Below, one piece after another: positions 8,832-18,116 of a stretch of DNA of 64,000 nt; within the stretch, counting starts at the first letter, position 1, and each line of letters opens with the position of its first letter. The DNA comes from an uncultured Parabacteroides sp. (lineage in GTDB: Bacteria > Bacteroidota > Bacteroidia > Bacteroidales > Tannerellaceae). The translations under genes were made by a program, and so were the position numbers. Below the pieces are notes generated by a model, which saw only the letters and a list, made by a program, of their open reading frames with translations, did not search any database and was not told the DNA's origin. The stretch covers positions 1 through 64,000 of the forward strand of contig CASFNG010000004.1 of the NCBI GenBank assembly GCA_949296075.1, in the 5' to 3' direction.

Positions 8832-11800
8832 ATGAAGAAAATGTTCCGGAGTGTGGCGCTCCTGTTTTTGTGTACAACTCTGTATGCGCAGAACATCTCG
8901 CAGTCCATATCAATGGATCTGCGGGATGTCACATTGAAAGAGTTTTTTAAGAATATAGAGGCCCAGTCCTCGTTCTCTGTCGTTTATCGGGATGTGATCT
9001 TGAGTGAGAATCCCGATGTGTCTGTGTCCGTGTCCGGCCGACCTCTAAAGGAGATCTTGTCCTCTGTATTGAAGACGCATGGGCTTTCCTATAAAGTGAG
9101 TAACAAGACGATCGTTATCATCAAGGCTGAGGAAGAGGCTCCAGTGAAGAGTCAGCAGTCCAAGAAGATATCCGGTGTGATCACGGATGAGATGGGTCTC
9201 CCGGTTGTCGGAGCGAATATCGTGATAAAAGGAACGACTAACGGGACTATCTCGGATATGGATGGCAAGTTCTCCTTGGACGCCGCGATGGGGGAATCCC
9301 TGGAGATCTCTTATATTGGTTTTTTGCCAATGGAGGTAAAGGTCGATAAGGAGACATTCGACATCTTGATGAAAGAGGATACACAGGGATTGGATGAGGT
9401 AGTCGTGGTCGGCTACGGAACGGTGAAGAAAAGAGACCTGACCGGTGCGGTTGGCTCTATTCAAGTGGATAAGGTTCAGGGTATTAGTGTGAAATCTGTG
9501 GATCAGATGTTGCAGGGACGTACATCCGGTTTGTATATGGTGCAGAATTCCGGAATGCCGGGTGCTAGTTCCACTGTTCGTATCCGTGGTGGTAATTCTA
9601 TTTCTGGAGGTAACGAACCGTTGTATATTATCGATGGCATGCCTGTTTACCCGAGTGCGGATGCAAGTCAGACGGCATTAAGTCCGCTGAATTCGATCCC
9701 GACATCGGATATTGAATCGATAGAGGTTTTGAAGGATGCTTCTTCAACAGCTATTTATGGTTCACGAGGAGCTAATGGTGTTATCATCGTCACGACTAAA
9801 AAGGGAAAACACGGGAATACATCCGTTGAGTTTGCTTCTTATTGGGGTATTCAGAATATCGCAAAGAAATATGACTTGTTGGATTCACGTTCATTTGAGA
9901 GCCTGGCGAATGAGGCATTGGTTAACTCTGGTGGTACAGCGATTTATGATGAAACCTCAACTCCGGTTACAACGGATTGGCAGGATATGACATCTAATAA
10001 GAATGCTCTAACACAAAACTATCAGTTGACGGTTTCTGGTGGTAATGATAAAACAACTTTCTTGACATCTTTTAATTACTTTAATCAGGAAGGGATTATC
10101 AAAGCAACCGAAATGGGAAAATACGCTTTTCGGGCTAATATCGATCATAAGATCTCATCAACGATAAATATAGGGTTGGCACTGACGATGACGAAAGTGG
10201 ATAATAACCGTGTCGGAAATTCTGTTTTACGGTCTCGTTTGACTACGCCTCCGAATTTACCAGTGATGCAAGATGATGGAAGTTATACGTTTAGTGACAA
10301 CAATGGTGTCATTACATTCGACAATCCAGTTGGAGTTATAAACGAAAAGGTGGACTGGCATACCAGCTTCCGCTCATTAGACAATGCTTTTATTGAGTGG
10401 AATATAATTAAAGGGCTGAAGTTCAAATCATCTTTTGGTGTTGATATCGATTATGCCACTAATAAAAGTTATAATCCTCGTTCTGTTTATTCCGGCAGCC
10501 AAAAGAATGGAGAAGCCAGAAAAATCTCGAATAACACTTATACGTGGATTAATGAAAATATTTTGACTTATACGAATACATGGGGTGTACACTCCTTTAC
10601 GGGTATGGTAGGATATACACAGCAACAATCGGTTTATGATGGTTTTAATGCAGGTTCGTATGGTTTTTTGAATGATAATTTGCAGATGAATAATTTAGGA
10701 TCGGGTACGACTTATACGGCTCCGGGATCTGAAGTTAAGAAATGGGCCTTGAACTCCTACTTGGCTCGTGTTAACTACACGGTGAATAATAAATATTTGT
10801 TGACTGCTTCTATCCGTGCAGACGGTTCATCTCGTTTCGGCTCGGATAACCGTTGGGGATATTTCCCCTCTGTGGCTTTGGCATGGAGGGTCTCTGAAGA
10901 ATCTTTTGTTAAAGAGTTGAATATTTTCAGTAATTTGAAGCCTCGTGTAAGTTTCGGTATCACAGGTAACCAGGATGGAATTGGTACTTACCCAGCATAT
11001 GTCCTGTTAGGATCGAATGGTTATGTGGCTGGAGGAGATAAGGTTACAGGCTATTATCCGTCGCAAGTAGCCAATACGGATCTTAAATGGGAAACCACTT
11101 CTCAATTCGATGCTGGTATCGATTTTGGCTTCTTTAATAATCGTTTGACTGTAACTATCGATGGTTATTACAAGAAAACTCGTGACTTGTTGTTGAAAGT
11201 GAAAGTGCCAGGGTCTTCAGGTTTCTCTTCTGGACTGAAAAATATTGGAGAAGTCGAAAATAAAGGTTTTGAATTGGCCGTCAATGCAACACCAATTGAA
11301 GGTAATTTTATTTGGAATACGAGTTTAAACCTTACTTATAACAAGAATAAAGTATTGAATTTGGGTGATGTTTCGTTTATTTATCCAAGCCAGCCCGGGC
11401 AGGATGAAACCGGAATACATTTAGGCCGTATTATACAGGTCGGGCAACCTTTAGGAACGTTTTACGGATATGTGTATGACGGACTTTTCAACACGACGGA
11501 TGATATAGCTTCTTCTGCACAGCCGACTGCTAGACCAGGTGATATCCGCTATAAAGATATTAGTGGTCCAGATGGTACTCCTGATGGAATGATCAACGAC
11601 CTTGACCGTACGATTATCGGTTGTGCACAGCCAAAACTCTTTGGAGGATTCAATAATACATTCTCATACAAAAATTTTGATTTAAATGTAAATACGCTCT
11701 TCACGATCGGGAATGATGTTTATAACGGTACGAGAGTTACTATGGAGAATATGCAGGGATCAACAAATATGCTTGCCTTAACGATAAATCATTGGACTCC

Positions 11801-12128
11801 GGATAAACAAAATGCGTCGTTACCACGTCCTCTTCGTTCAAAGGCTGTGATGCGTGTATCTAATCAATATGTGGAGAATGGTTCTTATTTGCGTTTTCAG
11901 AATATCACGTTGGGCTATAACGTCCCATCTGAATTCTTGAGTTTTGCGAAATATGTATCAAGTTTACGGCTGTATGCATCTTTACAGAATTTCTTTACGA
12001 TAACCAGTTATTCTGGTGATAATCCGGAAGTCAGCAAATATGGTCAGGATAACCTAGGGGCCGGATATGATGCATTCTCTTATCCGTTTGCAAAGTCTGT
12101 GTTGTTTGGTTTGAATATTAGATTTTAA
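8832..12128 (+). CDS. SusC/RagA family TonB-linked outer membrane protein with STN domain (locus 1)
   Basis: This 1098-residue outer-membrane transporter has a signal peptide (residues 1-20), an STN signalling domain (about 22-95), a carboxypeptidase-D regulatory-like domain (about 112-185, GANIVIKGTTNGTISDMDG), a TonB box and transition DEVVVVGYGT (about 188-197), a plug domain (about 200-320, with EVLKDASSTAIYGSRGANGV) and a 22-strand-type barrel to the terminal aromatic residue. It forms a lidded channel with the SusD partner 17 nt downstream. The STN domain ties it to the FecR/sigma pair. The gene is AT-rich (19 of 60 G+C at 10021-10080), unlike most of the window, which suggests horizontal acquisition. 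The substrate is unknown. Confidence 0.96.
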   Translation: MKKMFRSVALLFLCTTLYAQNISQSISMDLRDVTLKEFFKNIEAQSSFSVVYRDVILSENPDVSVSVSGRPLKEILSSVLKTHGLSYKVSNKTIVIIKAEEEAPVKSQQSKKISGVITDEMGLPVVGANIVIKGTTNGTISDMDGKFSLDAAMGESLEISYIGFLPMEVKVDKETFDILMKEDTQGLDEVVVVGYGTVKKRDLTGAVGSIQVDKVQGISVKSVDQMLQGRTSGLYMVQNSGMPGASSTVRIRGGNSISGGNEPLYIIDGMPVYPSADASQTALSPLNSIPTSDIESIEVLKDASSTAIYGSRGANGVIIVTTKKGKHGNTSVEFASYWGIQNIAKKYDLLDSRSFESLANEALVNSGGTAIYDETSTPVTTDWQDMTSNKNALTQNYQLTVSGGNDKTTFLTSFNYFNQEGIIKATEMGKYAFRANIDHKISSTINIGLALTMTKVDNNRVGNSVLRSRLTTPPNLPVMQDDGSYTFSDNNGVITFDNPVGVINEKVDWHTSFRSLDNAFIEWNIIKGLKFKSSFGVDIDYATNKSYNPRSVYSGSQKNGEARKISNNTYTWINENILTYTNTWGVHSFTGMVGYTQQQSVYDGFNAGSYGFLNDNLQMNNLGSGTTYTAPGSEVKKWALNSYLARVNYTVNNKYLLTASIRADGSSRFGSDNRWGYFPSVALAWRVSEESFVKELNIFSNLKPRVSFGITGNQDGIGTYPAYVLLGSNGYVAGGDKVTGYYPSQVANTDLKWETTSQFDAGIDFGFFNNRLTVTIDGYYKKTRDLLLKVKVPGSSGFSSGLKNIGEVENKGFELAVNATPIEGNFIWNTSLNLTYNKNKVLNLGDVSFIYPSQPGQDETGIHLGRIIQVGQPLGTFYGYVYDGLFNTTDDIASSAQPTARPGDIRYKDISGPDGTPDGMINDLDRTIIGCAQPKLFGGFNNTFSYKNFDLNVNTLFTIGNDVYNGTRVTMENMQGSTNMLALTINHWTPDKQNASLPRPLRSKAVMRVSNQYVENGSYLRFQNITLGYNVPSEFLSFAKYVSSLRLYASLQNFFTITSYSGDNPEVSKYGQDNLGAGYDAFSYPFAKSVLFGLNIRF

Positions 12129-12145
12129 AAGAGTTTGAGTAGTTT

Positions 12146-13627
12146 ATGAAAAAAATGACATTTATAATATTGAGCTTAGTTATGATGGGCTCATGTACGA
12201 ATATGGATCTGATACCAGAATCCAACCTGAGTCCTGAAAACTTCTTTAAATCCGAAGAAGATGCAACGGCAGCCGTATATGGAGCGTATTCGGTCTTTGC
12301 CGATAATGATATTTATAATCAGTTTTGGGAGGTGTTGCAAAGTCAGGGAACTGATGATTGTGAATGGAGTGGTGGTCGCACAACGACCAACTTGGATAAG
12401 AATGCTTTAGATAAATTTGAGTATGATGAAAACACGAATTTGGTTTATTCCATTTGGATTAGGCACTATGTAGCGGTTAACCGTTCTAATTTCGCAATAG
12501 AAAATATCTCGAATATGAGCAGTGATCAGATAACGGATGCGGCTAAAAAGAGATTGATTGGGGAGGCTAAATTTTTAAGGGCACTAGCCTATTTTTATTT
12601 GGTCCGTATATATGGAGGTGTTCCTTTAGTATTGAAACAGACTACTTCGTTGAATGACTTGGAAATCCCTCGGAATACGGTTGACGAGTGTTATGAACAG
12701 ATCATTTCGGACTTACAGGAGGCCAAAGCAGTCCTTCCTTCTATCGGTCAGCTTCCGAAAGGATATTTAGGGCGAGCAACGAAAGGTTCTGCGGCTGCAA
12801 TGTTGGCGAAAGTCTATTTGACTTGCGAAGATTTCCAGAATGTAGTGAAGGAGACATCGGAAGTGATGCAGATGGGATATAAGCTATGGGATAACTATGC
12901 AGATAATTTTAATGTAGAGAAAGAAAATGGGCAAGAATCTGTTTTTGAAATTCAGTACAAACGAAACACCCCAGGCGTTTCAGGCAGTAATTACAATGGA
13001 TATTATCGCCCTCCATTTGTCAATATTAATGGCTGGGTTGGTTATGGAGATAATCCGGTGACACGTAATCATTATGAATGCTATGAGGATGGAGACTTGC
13101 GCCGAGATGTAAATGTGCGTCTTTATACGAAAGAAGAGTATCCAAATATGTCTTCTAACTATGAATTCCCTTGTTATGTGAATAAATTTCAAGATCCTTC
13201 GCCATTGGCCGTAAGGTCTCAGGGCGGAGAAAATAATTATCCGATATTACGTTATTCAGATGTCTATTTAATGCGAGCAGAGGCCTTGAATGCGATTAAT
13301 CCTTCTAATACGGAGGCGTATGAATGTTTGAATATCATACGTCGTAGAGCTTTCGGGCTTGATAAGACTAAAGCTTCTTCTATAGATATTAAGCCCGGAT
13401 TGAGTAAAGAAGCTTTCTTGGATGTAATTCTTTTGGAACGTCGTAAGGAATTTGCCTTTGAGGGACAACGTCGTTTTGATTTAGTTCGCACACATAAGTT
13501 AAAGGAGGCCATGATGGCGCAGAATCCAGCTATTGGCGCTTTGGTGGAGGAGAAGCATTATCTGTTGCCTATTCCTGTGACAGAATTGGACGCAAATAAA
13601 TTATTGAAGCAGACTCCGGGATGGTAA
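12146..13627 (+). CDS. SusD/RagB family nutrient-binding lipoprotein (locus 1)
   Basis: This 493-residue surface lipoprotein has a type II signal sequence ending in LVMMGSC. SusD features include the N-terminal LSPENFFKSEEDATAAVYGAYSVF helix, a TPR-like region with AKFLRALAYFYLVRIYGGVPL, and the C-terminal LLERRKEFAFEGQRRFDLVR motif. It caps the SusC barrel and binds the ligand. It starts 17 nt after susC. Its 3' end lies 14 nt before the preferred start of the FAD oxidoreductase, so the three genes are one transcription unit. No glycoside hydrolase lies in this operon, so the ligand cannot be guessed from neighbours. Confidence 0.95.
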   Translation: MKKMTFIILSLVMMGSCTNMDLIPESNLSPENFFKSEEDATAAVYGAYSVFADNDIYNQFWEVLQSQGTDDCEWSGGRTTTNLDKNALDKFEYDENTNLVYSIWIRHYVAVNRSNFAIENISNMSSDQITDAAKKRLIGEAKFLRALAYFYLVRIYGGVPLVLKQTTSLNDLEIPRNTVDECYEQIISDLQEAKAVLPSIGQLPKGYLGRATKGSAAAMLAKVYLTCEDFQNVVKETSEVMQMGYKLWDNYADNFNVEKENGQESVFEIQYKRNTPGVSGSNYNGYYRPPFVNINGWVGYGDNPVTRNHYECYEDGDLRRDVNVRLYTKEEYPNMSSNYEFPCYVNKFQDPSPLAVRSQGGENNYPILRYSDVYLMRAEALNAINPSNTEAYECLNIIRRRAFGLDKTKASSIDIKPGLSKEAFLDVILLERRKEFAFEGQRRFDLVRTHKLKEAMMAQNPAIGALVEEKHYLLPIPVTELDANKLLKQTPGW

Positions 13628-13641
13628 ATGAATATAATTAT

Positions 13642-15021
13642 ATGAAACGAAGAAATTTTATCAAGAATATAAGTTCTTTAGGTTTAGCATCTGTAGGGAT
13701 GGGAAGATCTTTTGCTGTAGCCCCCCAAAAAAATAGTATTTTCCTGAGAAAACCGAGAATGCCTGTATATGATGGGTGGGACGTGATAGTTGTAGGAGGA
13801 GGACCTTCGGGCTGTGCTGCGGCTACGGCGGCGGCACGCGAAGGAGCTAAAACCTTGTTGATAGAAGGAACCGGAGCTTTAGGTGGAATGGGGACTTCCG
13901 GCTTGTTGAACGCATGGTGCCCTTTCACGGATGGTGAGAGAATCATCTATAAGGGAATTGCGGAACGGGTATTTTCTGAGTCAAAGAAGGGTGTCCCTCA
14001 TATTCATTATGATAATTGGGTGCCCATAAATGGCGAATATCTTAAGGTTGTGTATGATGATTTGGTTACCGCTGAAGGAGTTTCCGTCCTCTTCTTTACG
14101 ACGATGGCCGCTGTTGAGATGAAACGTAAAGGAGTCGTTGATGCGATAATCGTTGCCAATAAAGTCGGATTGTCCGCTTACAAGGCTAAAGTTTTCATTG
14201 ACTGTACAGGGGACGGAGATTTGGCTGCTTGGGCTGGGGCTGATTTTGTGATGGGAGACGAAAGCGGTTCCGTACAGGAAGGCACTCTGTGCTTTACTTT
14301 ATCGAACGTAGATCCTTATGAGTATTCTTTGATCGGGAATGTCCATACCAATCGGAAGGATGGACCGATCCATTCTATTTGTGATAATCCTAAATACCCT
14401 TTGGTGAAGGATAAACATATGAATGACAAAATGGTCGGACCGGGTTTCATCGGGTTTAACGCTGGGCATGTGAGTGTTGATAGCACGGATCCTGCTTCTT
14501 TGACTGATGCGATGATGAAGGGGCGTAAACTGGCCCGGCAATTACATGAGGGGCTGATCGAGTTTGAACCGAAATCATTCGGCGCATCCTTTCTGGCAAG
14601 TACGGCTAATTTAATGGGAATCCGGGAAAGTCGCCGGATAAAATGTGACTATACATTTACATTGGAGGATTGGCTTGCTCGTCGAGAGTTTGAGGATGGT
14701 ATCGGACGCAACTGTTATTATATTGATGTTCATAAACAGGATGCGACCGTGTATCCTCGCTATAAGAGTGGGGAATCTCATGGGATACCTTTCGGTTGTT
14801 TGGTCCCTAAGGACTTGATGAATGTATTGGTCGCGGGACGTTGTATCTCGACAGACTCTTATGCTCATGGCAGTTTGCGTGTGATGCCTCCGTCGCTTGT
14901 GACAGGTGAGGCGGTTGGCGTTGCCGCCGGTCAGATTTGTAAATCCCAATCCCCGGATATTCATAATGTCGATATTCGGTGGTTGAGGAAACGATTGAAG
15001 GATGTCGGTCAGTTGATTTGA
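13642..15021 (+). CDS. exported FAD-dependent oxidoreductase (FAD_oxidored family)
   Basis: This protein has 459 residues from the ATG at 13642; an ATG at 13621 would overlap susD. The N-terminus MKRRNFIKN followed by a hydrophobic stretch resembles a twin-arginine signal, which suits export with bound FAD. A dinucleotide-binding fold VIVVGGGPSGCAAATAAA appears near residue 46. Later come FIDCTGDGDLAAWAGA and LVAGRCIST / RVMPPSLVTGEAVG, typical of the PF12831 family. Members act on diverse organic substrates and are common cargo of SusCD loci. It is the last gene of the sigma-FecR-SusC-SusD operon, so it probably oxidises or reduces the imported compound in the periplasm. The substrate is unknown. 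Confidence 0.85.
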   Translation: MKRRNFIKNISSLGLASVGMGRSFAVAPQKNSIFLRKPRMPVYDGWDVIVVGGGPSGCAAATAAAREGAKTLLIEGTGALGGMGTSGLLNAWCPFTDGERIIYKGIAERVFSESKKGVPHIHYDNWVPINGEYLKVVYDDLVTAEGVSVLFFTTMAAVEMKRKGVVDAIIVANKVGLSAYKAKVFIDCTGDGDLAAWAGADFVMGDESGSVQEGTLCFTLSNVDPYEYSLIGNVHTNRKDGPIHSICDNPKYPLVKDKHMNDKMVGPGFIGFNAGHVSVDSTDPASLTDAMMKGRKLARQLHEGLIEFEPKSFGASFLASTANLMGIRESRRIKCDYTFTLEDWLARREFEDGIGRNCYYIDVHKQDATVYPRYKSGESHGIPFGCLVPKDLMNVLVAGRCISTDSYAHGSLRVMPPSLVTGEAVGVAAGQICKSQSPDIHNVDIRWLRKRLKDVGQLI

Positions 15022-15033
15022 TATGAATGGATA

Positions 15034-15121
15034 CCCGTCTGTTATCCCTGATTGTCAAGAGGGGGCAACAGACGGGCACGTGATGCGCATAGTTGAGGAG
15101 AGCCGGGAACCGGCACTTTTC
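15034..15121. terminator. convergent intergenic hairpins
   Basis: CCCGTCTGTT (15034-15043) pairs with AACAGACGGG (15067-15076). A second hairpin GCCGG-GAA-CCGGC at about 15102-15114 is followed by ACTTTTCT. They lie between the converging oxidoreductase and symporter genes and are plausible transcription ends. The T-tracts are weak. Confidence 0.45.
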
Positions 15122-15140
15122 TCCCCCTGCCCGGTCGGGT

Positions 15141-16316
15141 TTATTCGCCTCCCTTGCCGGCTATTTTGTTGATGATGACAGCTATCGCCCCGTCGCCGGT
15201 CACGTTGCAAGCCGTGCCGAAACTGTCCATCGCGATGTAGAGGGCGATCATCAAGGCTTGCAGTGTCTCGTTAAATCCTAACATACTTTCCAGTATCCCT
15301 AAGGCTGCCATGATCGCTCCGCCCGGTACTCCCGGAGCGGCCACCATCACCACGCCCAGCATCATGATGAATCCCCCATATAAAGAGAGCGAGGTCGGTT
15401 CGCCCATCATGACAAGGATCGCCAGCGAGCAGGCGACGATCTTCATGGTGCTCCCCGCCAAATGGATCGTGGCGCAGAGCGGTACGGTGAAGATCGCTAT
15501 GTTCTCGCGCACACCGTTCTTGAGGGTCTGGGCGAGGGTCACCGGGATGGTGGCAGCCGACGACTGTGTCCCTAACGCCGTGGCGTAGGCGGGCAGCATA
15601 TTCCGCAGCAGGCGCAAGGGATTCTTCCCCGCTATCCCACCGGCGATCGAGAACTGGATTAGCAGCAACAGCACGTGAAGCACGAAAATGACCACGATGA
15701 CCTTCAGGAACATCCCGATAACGCTCATCACCTGCCCACTTACGGTCATGTTCAGGAAGATACCGAAGATATGGAGCGGCAGCAAAGGCACGATCACCAC
15801 CTCGATCAGCTTGACGACGATCTCCTTGAAGTCGGCGAAAGCGTCGCGGAGCGTCGTCCCGGCGATGTGAGAGATCCCGATCCCCAAGGTGAAGGAGAGC
15901 AGGAGCGCCGTCATCACGTCCATGAGCGGCGGCATGGCGATCTCGAAATAGGGGGTGAGCATGAAATCCCCCGGGTTCTCGATCGCCGTAAGCTCGGCGT
16001 CAGCCGGGAGGATCCGGGGGAAGAGGAGCTCGCAACTTGCGTAGGTGAACATCCCCGAGAAGATGGTGGATCCGTAGGCGATGAGCGCCGTGATAAGCAA
16101 GAGCTTGCCCGCCCCCTTGCCCAAGTCGCCGATGGCGGGCGTCACCAGCCCGAGGATGATAAGCGGGATGGCGAACGAGAGGAAATTTCCGAACAGGGAG
16201 TTGAACGTGACGAACACACGGGCGATCCCGCCCGGCAGGAACTGCCCGAACAGGATACCGGCGGCTATGGCGATGACTACCTTAGCCAACAGGGATATTT
16301 TGATCTTCTTTCTCAT
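15141..16316 (-). CDS. dicarboxylate/amino acid:cation symporter (DAACS family)
   Basis: This 391-residue inner-membrane transporter has eight or so hydrophobic helices, an N-terminal KISLLAKVVIAIAAGILFG helix, the serine-rich re-entrant loop ALGTQSSAATIPVTL, the second hairpin VMVAAPGVPGGAI, and a final CNVTGDGAIAVIINK substrate/sodium-binding segment. These are hallmarks of the GltP/SstT/DctA fold. It should import a dicarboxylate or a small amino acid with sodium or protons. Its start lies inside the end of the upstream nhaC-type gene (35-nt overlap), so the two transporters are translationally coupled, and the antiporter may supply the sodium gradient it uses. Confidence 0.92.
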   Translation of the reverse strand: MRKKIKISLLAKVVIAIAAGILFGQFLPGGIARVFVTFNSLFGNFLSFAIPLIILGLVTPAIGDLGKGAGKLLLITALIAYGSTIFSGMFTYASCELLFPRILPADAELTAIENPGDFMLTPYFEIAMPPLMDVMTALLLSFTLGIGISHIAGTTLRDAFADFKEIVVKLIEVVIVPLLPLHIFGIFLNMTVSGQVMSVIGMFLKVIVVIFVLHVLLLLIQFSIAGGIAGKNPLRLLRNMLPAYATALGTQSSAATIPVTLAQTLKNGVRENIAIFTVPLCATIHLAGSTMKIVACSLAILVMMGEPTSLSLYGGFIMMLGVVMVAAPGVPGGAIMAALGILESMLGFNETLQALMIALYIAMDSFGTACNVTGDGAIAVIINKIAGKGGE

Positions 16317-17745
16317 GGTGTTGCTTTATTTTGAAACCGATGGCGGCGATCACGATACTCATCAGCGGGCTGAGCAGGTTGAAGAAGCAGTAGGGCAGGT
16401 AGGTCAGCGTGGCCACGCCCAAGACGGTCGCCTGTGTCATTCCGCAGGTGTTCCACGGCACCAATACCGAGGTGACGGTCACCGCGTCTTCCGTCGTGCG
16501 GCTCAGCAGGCGGCTCTCGTATCCCTTGTCCTTATAGATCTTCTTGAACATATTCCCCGTCAGGATGATGGAGATGTACTGATCCGCCGTGACGATGTTG
16601 AGGAACAGGCCGGAGCATACGGTGGACGCCACCATGCTCACCCGCCGCCTCATGAAGCGGATGAACACCGAGGTAAGGCTCTCCAGCATCCCGCTGGCGG
16701 TCATGGAGCCGCCGAAGCACATGGCGCATAGGATCAGCCAGATGGTATCCATCATGCCCGACATCCCCCGGGTGGCGACCAGGCTGTCGAGCGCCTCGTT
16801 GCCCGTGGCGATCCCGGTATGCCCGTAGAAGGTGATGAACAACCCCTTGAACAGGCTCCCGGCTCCCTCGTCGCCCGAGATCTCGCGGAGCAGGCCGGGC
16901 TGGAAGATCAAGGCGAACAGTCCCGCCAGCGCCGCCGATACGAACAGGGTGATGATCGGCGGGGTCTTGCGGGCGATCAGCACGCCGGTGGCTATCGGTA
17001 CCAGCAAGGGCCAGGACGAGATATGGAAACAGCTGTCGAGCGAGGCGGCGAACTCCGCTATCTGCGTCGTCGAGCTGGGCGTGTGGGCGAGCCCTGCGAT
17101 GAGGAAGATCACGATCGCGATCAGGAACGAGGGGATCGTGGTGTACATCATGTAGCGGATATGCTCGAAGAGCGGGGTGTTCGTCACCGACGAGGCGAGC
17201 ACCGTGGTGTCCGACAGCGGCGATACCTTGTCGCCGAAGTAAGCGCCCGAGATGATCGCTCCCGCCACCCAGCCGGGCGCGAATCCTTGCGCCTGCCCGA
17301 TCCCCATCAGGGCGATCCCGATCGTGGCGACGGTGGTCCACGAGCTGCCCGTCATCACCGATACGATCGCGCAGATCAGGCAGCACGAGGCGAGGAATAT
17401 GTCGGGATGGATGACCTGCATCCCGTAGTAGATCAACGTGGGCACCACCCCGCTTATCATCCAGCTCCCCGACAGGGCGCCGATCAGCAGCAGGATGATG
17501 AGCGCCGCGGATACCCCTAAGATATTCTCGCAGATCGCCTCCTCGATCGCCTTCCATCGCACGCCGCAGAAGAGCATGGCGAGCAGGGTCACCACGGCGG
17601 TGCCCGTGAGCAGCACCACTTGGCTGCCGCCGCCGAGGGCATCGCTGCCGAACGCGCGTATGGTTACGAACAGGAGCGCCACTAATACGAGTATGGGTAT
17701 CAATGACAGGAGGACGGATGGCTTCTTCGGTGGACGATTTTCCAT
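16282..17745 (-). CDS. nhaC: Na+/H+ antiporter NhaC family protein
   Basis: This 487-residue polytopic membrane protein has the NhaC features SGSWMISGVVPTLIYYG (about residue 92), MTGSSWTTVATIGIALMG (about 130), and GAYFGDKVSPLSDTTVLAS (about 170), the last with the conserved acidic residues of the ion pathway. NhaC antiporters extrude sodium in exchange for protons, though some family members exchange organic anions. Its 3' end overlaps the DAACS symporter start by 35 nt. It is the first gene of the pair, transcribed away from tRNA-Leu. Confidence 0.92.
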   Translation of the reverse strand: MENRPPKKPSVLLSLIPILVLVALLFVTIRAFGSDALGGGSQVVLLTGTAVVTLLAMLFCGVRWKAIEEAICENILGVSAALIILLLIGALSGSWMISGVVPTLIYYGMQVIHPDIFLASCCLICAIVSVMTGSSWTTVATIGIALMGIGQAQGFAPGWVAGAIISGAYFGDKVSPLSDTTVLASSVTNTPLFEHIRYMMYTTIPSFLIAIVIFLIAGLAHTPSSTTQIAEFAASLDSCFHISSWPLLVPIATGVLIARKTPPIITLFVSAALAGLFALIFQPGLLREISGDEGAGSLFKGLFITFYGHTGIATGNEALDSLVATRGMSGMMDTIWLILCAMCFGGSMTASGMLESLTSVFIRFMRRRVSMVASTVCSGLFLNIVTADQYISIILTGNMFKKIYKDKGYESRLLSRTTEDAVTVTSVLVPWNTCGMTQATVLGVATLTYLPYCFFNLLSPLMSIVIAAIGFKIKQHHEKEDQNIPVG

Positions 17746-17921
17746 GAGTCTATTTTTCTCTTTTTCAAGCTAACGGTGCGAAAATACGAAAAATACGTTG
17801 GATTTGGCAGGGTTTCTTGAAAACTTGCTCCCGGTTTCCCGGAAAGTGGGGGATATTTTCCGCGAAACGTGGGGAGGCATGGGTGATCCCCGGGGCGCGT
17901 GGGTGAAAAAAGCCCATGAAA

Positions 17922-17952
17922 TTTGCGGTTTCACTAAAAAAGATTACCTTTG
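17922..17952 (+). promoter_or_regulatory. promoter of tRNA-Leu(TAG)
   Basis: TTTG at 17922-17925, a 19-bp spacer and TACCTTTG at 17945-17952 give an exact Bacteroidetes housekeeping promoter. It lies 17 bp ahead of the mature tRNA 5' end. Confidence 0.85.
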
Positions 17953-17968
17953 CGCTCGATTCCGGATC

Positions 17969-18050
17969 GCGGCTGTGGTGTAATTGGTAGCCACGTCAGA
18001 CTTAGGATCTGATGCCTCACGGCGTGGGGGTTCGAGTCCCTTCAGCCGCA
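17969..18050 (+). tRNA. tRNA-Leu (anticodon TAG)
   Basis: An 82-nt class II tRNA. Acceptor strands GCGGCTG (17969-17975) and CAGCCGC (18043-18049) pair, with discriminator A at 18050. The D-arm is TGG/CCA, and the anticodon stem TCAGA/TCTGA encloses loop CTTAGGA, which reads TAG (leucine codon CTA). A long variable arm fits leucine, and the T-loop TTCGAGT is present. The CCA tail is not encoded, since CGT follows. Confidence 0.95.
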
Positions 18051-18057
18051 CGTGGTG

Positions 18058-18102
18058 GAAAGGGGAGGTGCCTGTGGGCGCTTCCCCTTTCTCGTTTTTG
18101 AT
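18058..18102 (+). terminator. terminator of tRNA-Leu(TAG)
   Basis: AAAGGGGAGG...CTTCCCCTTT forms a stem with a GC-rich top and is followed by CTCGTTTTTG. Confidence 0.7.
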
Positions 18103-18116
18103 GGGGTAGGGGTGGC

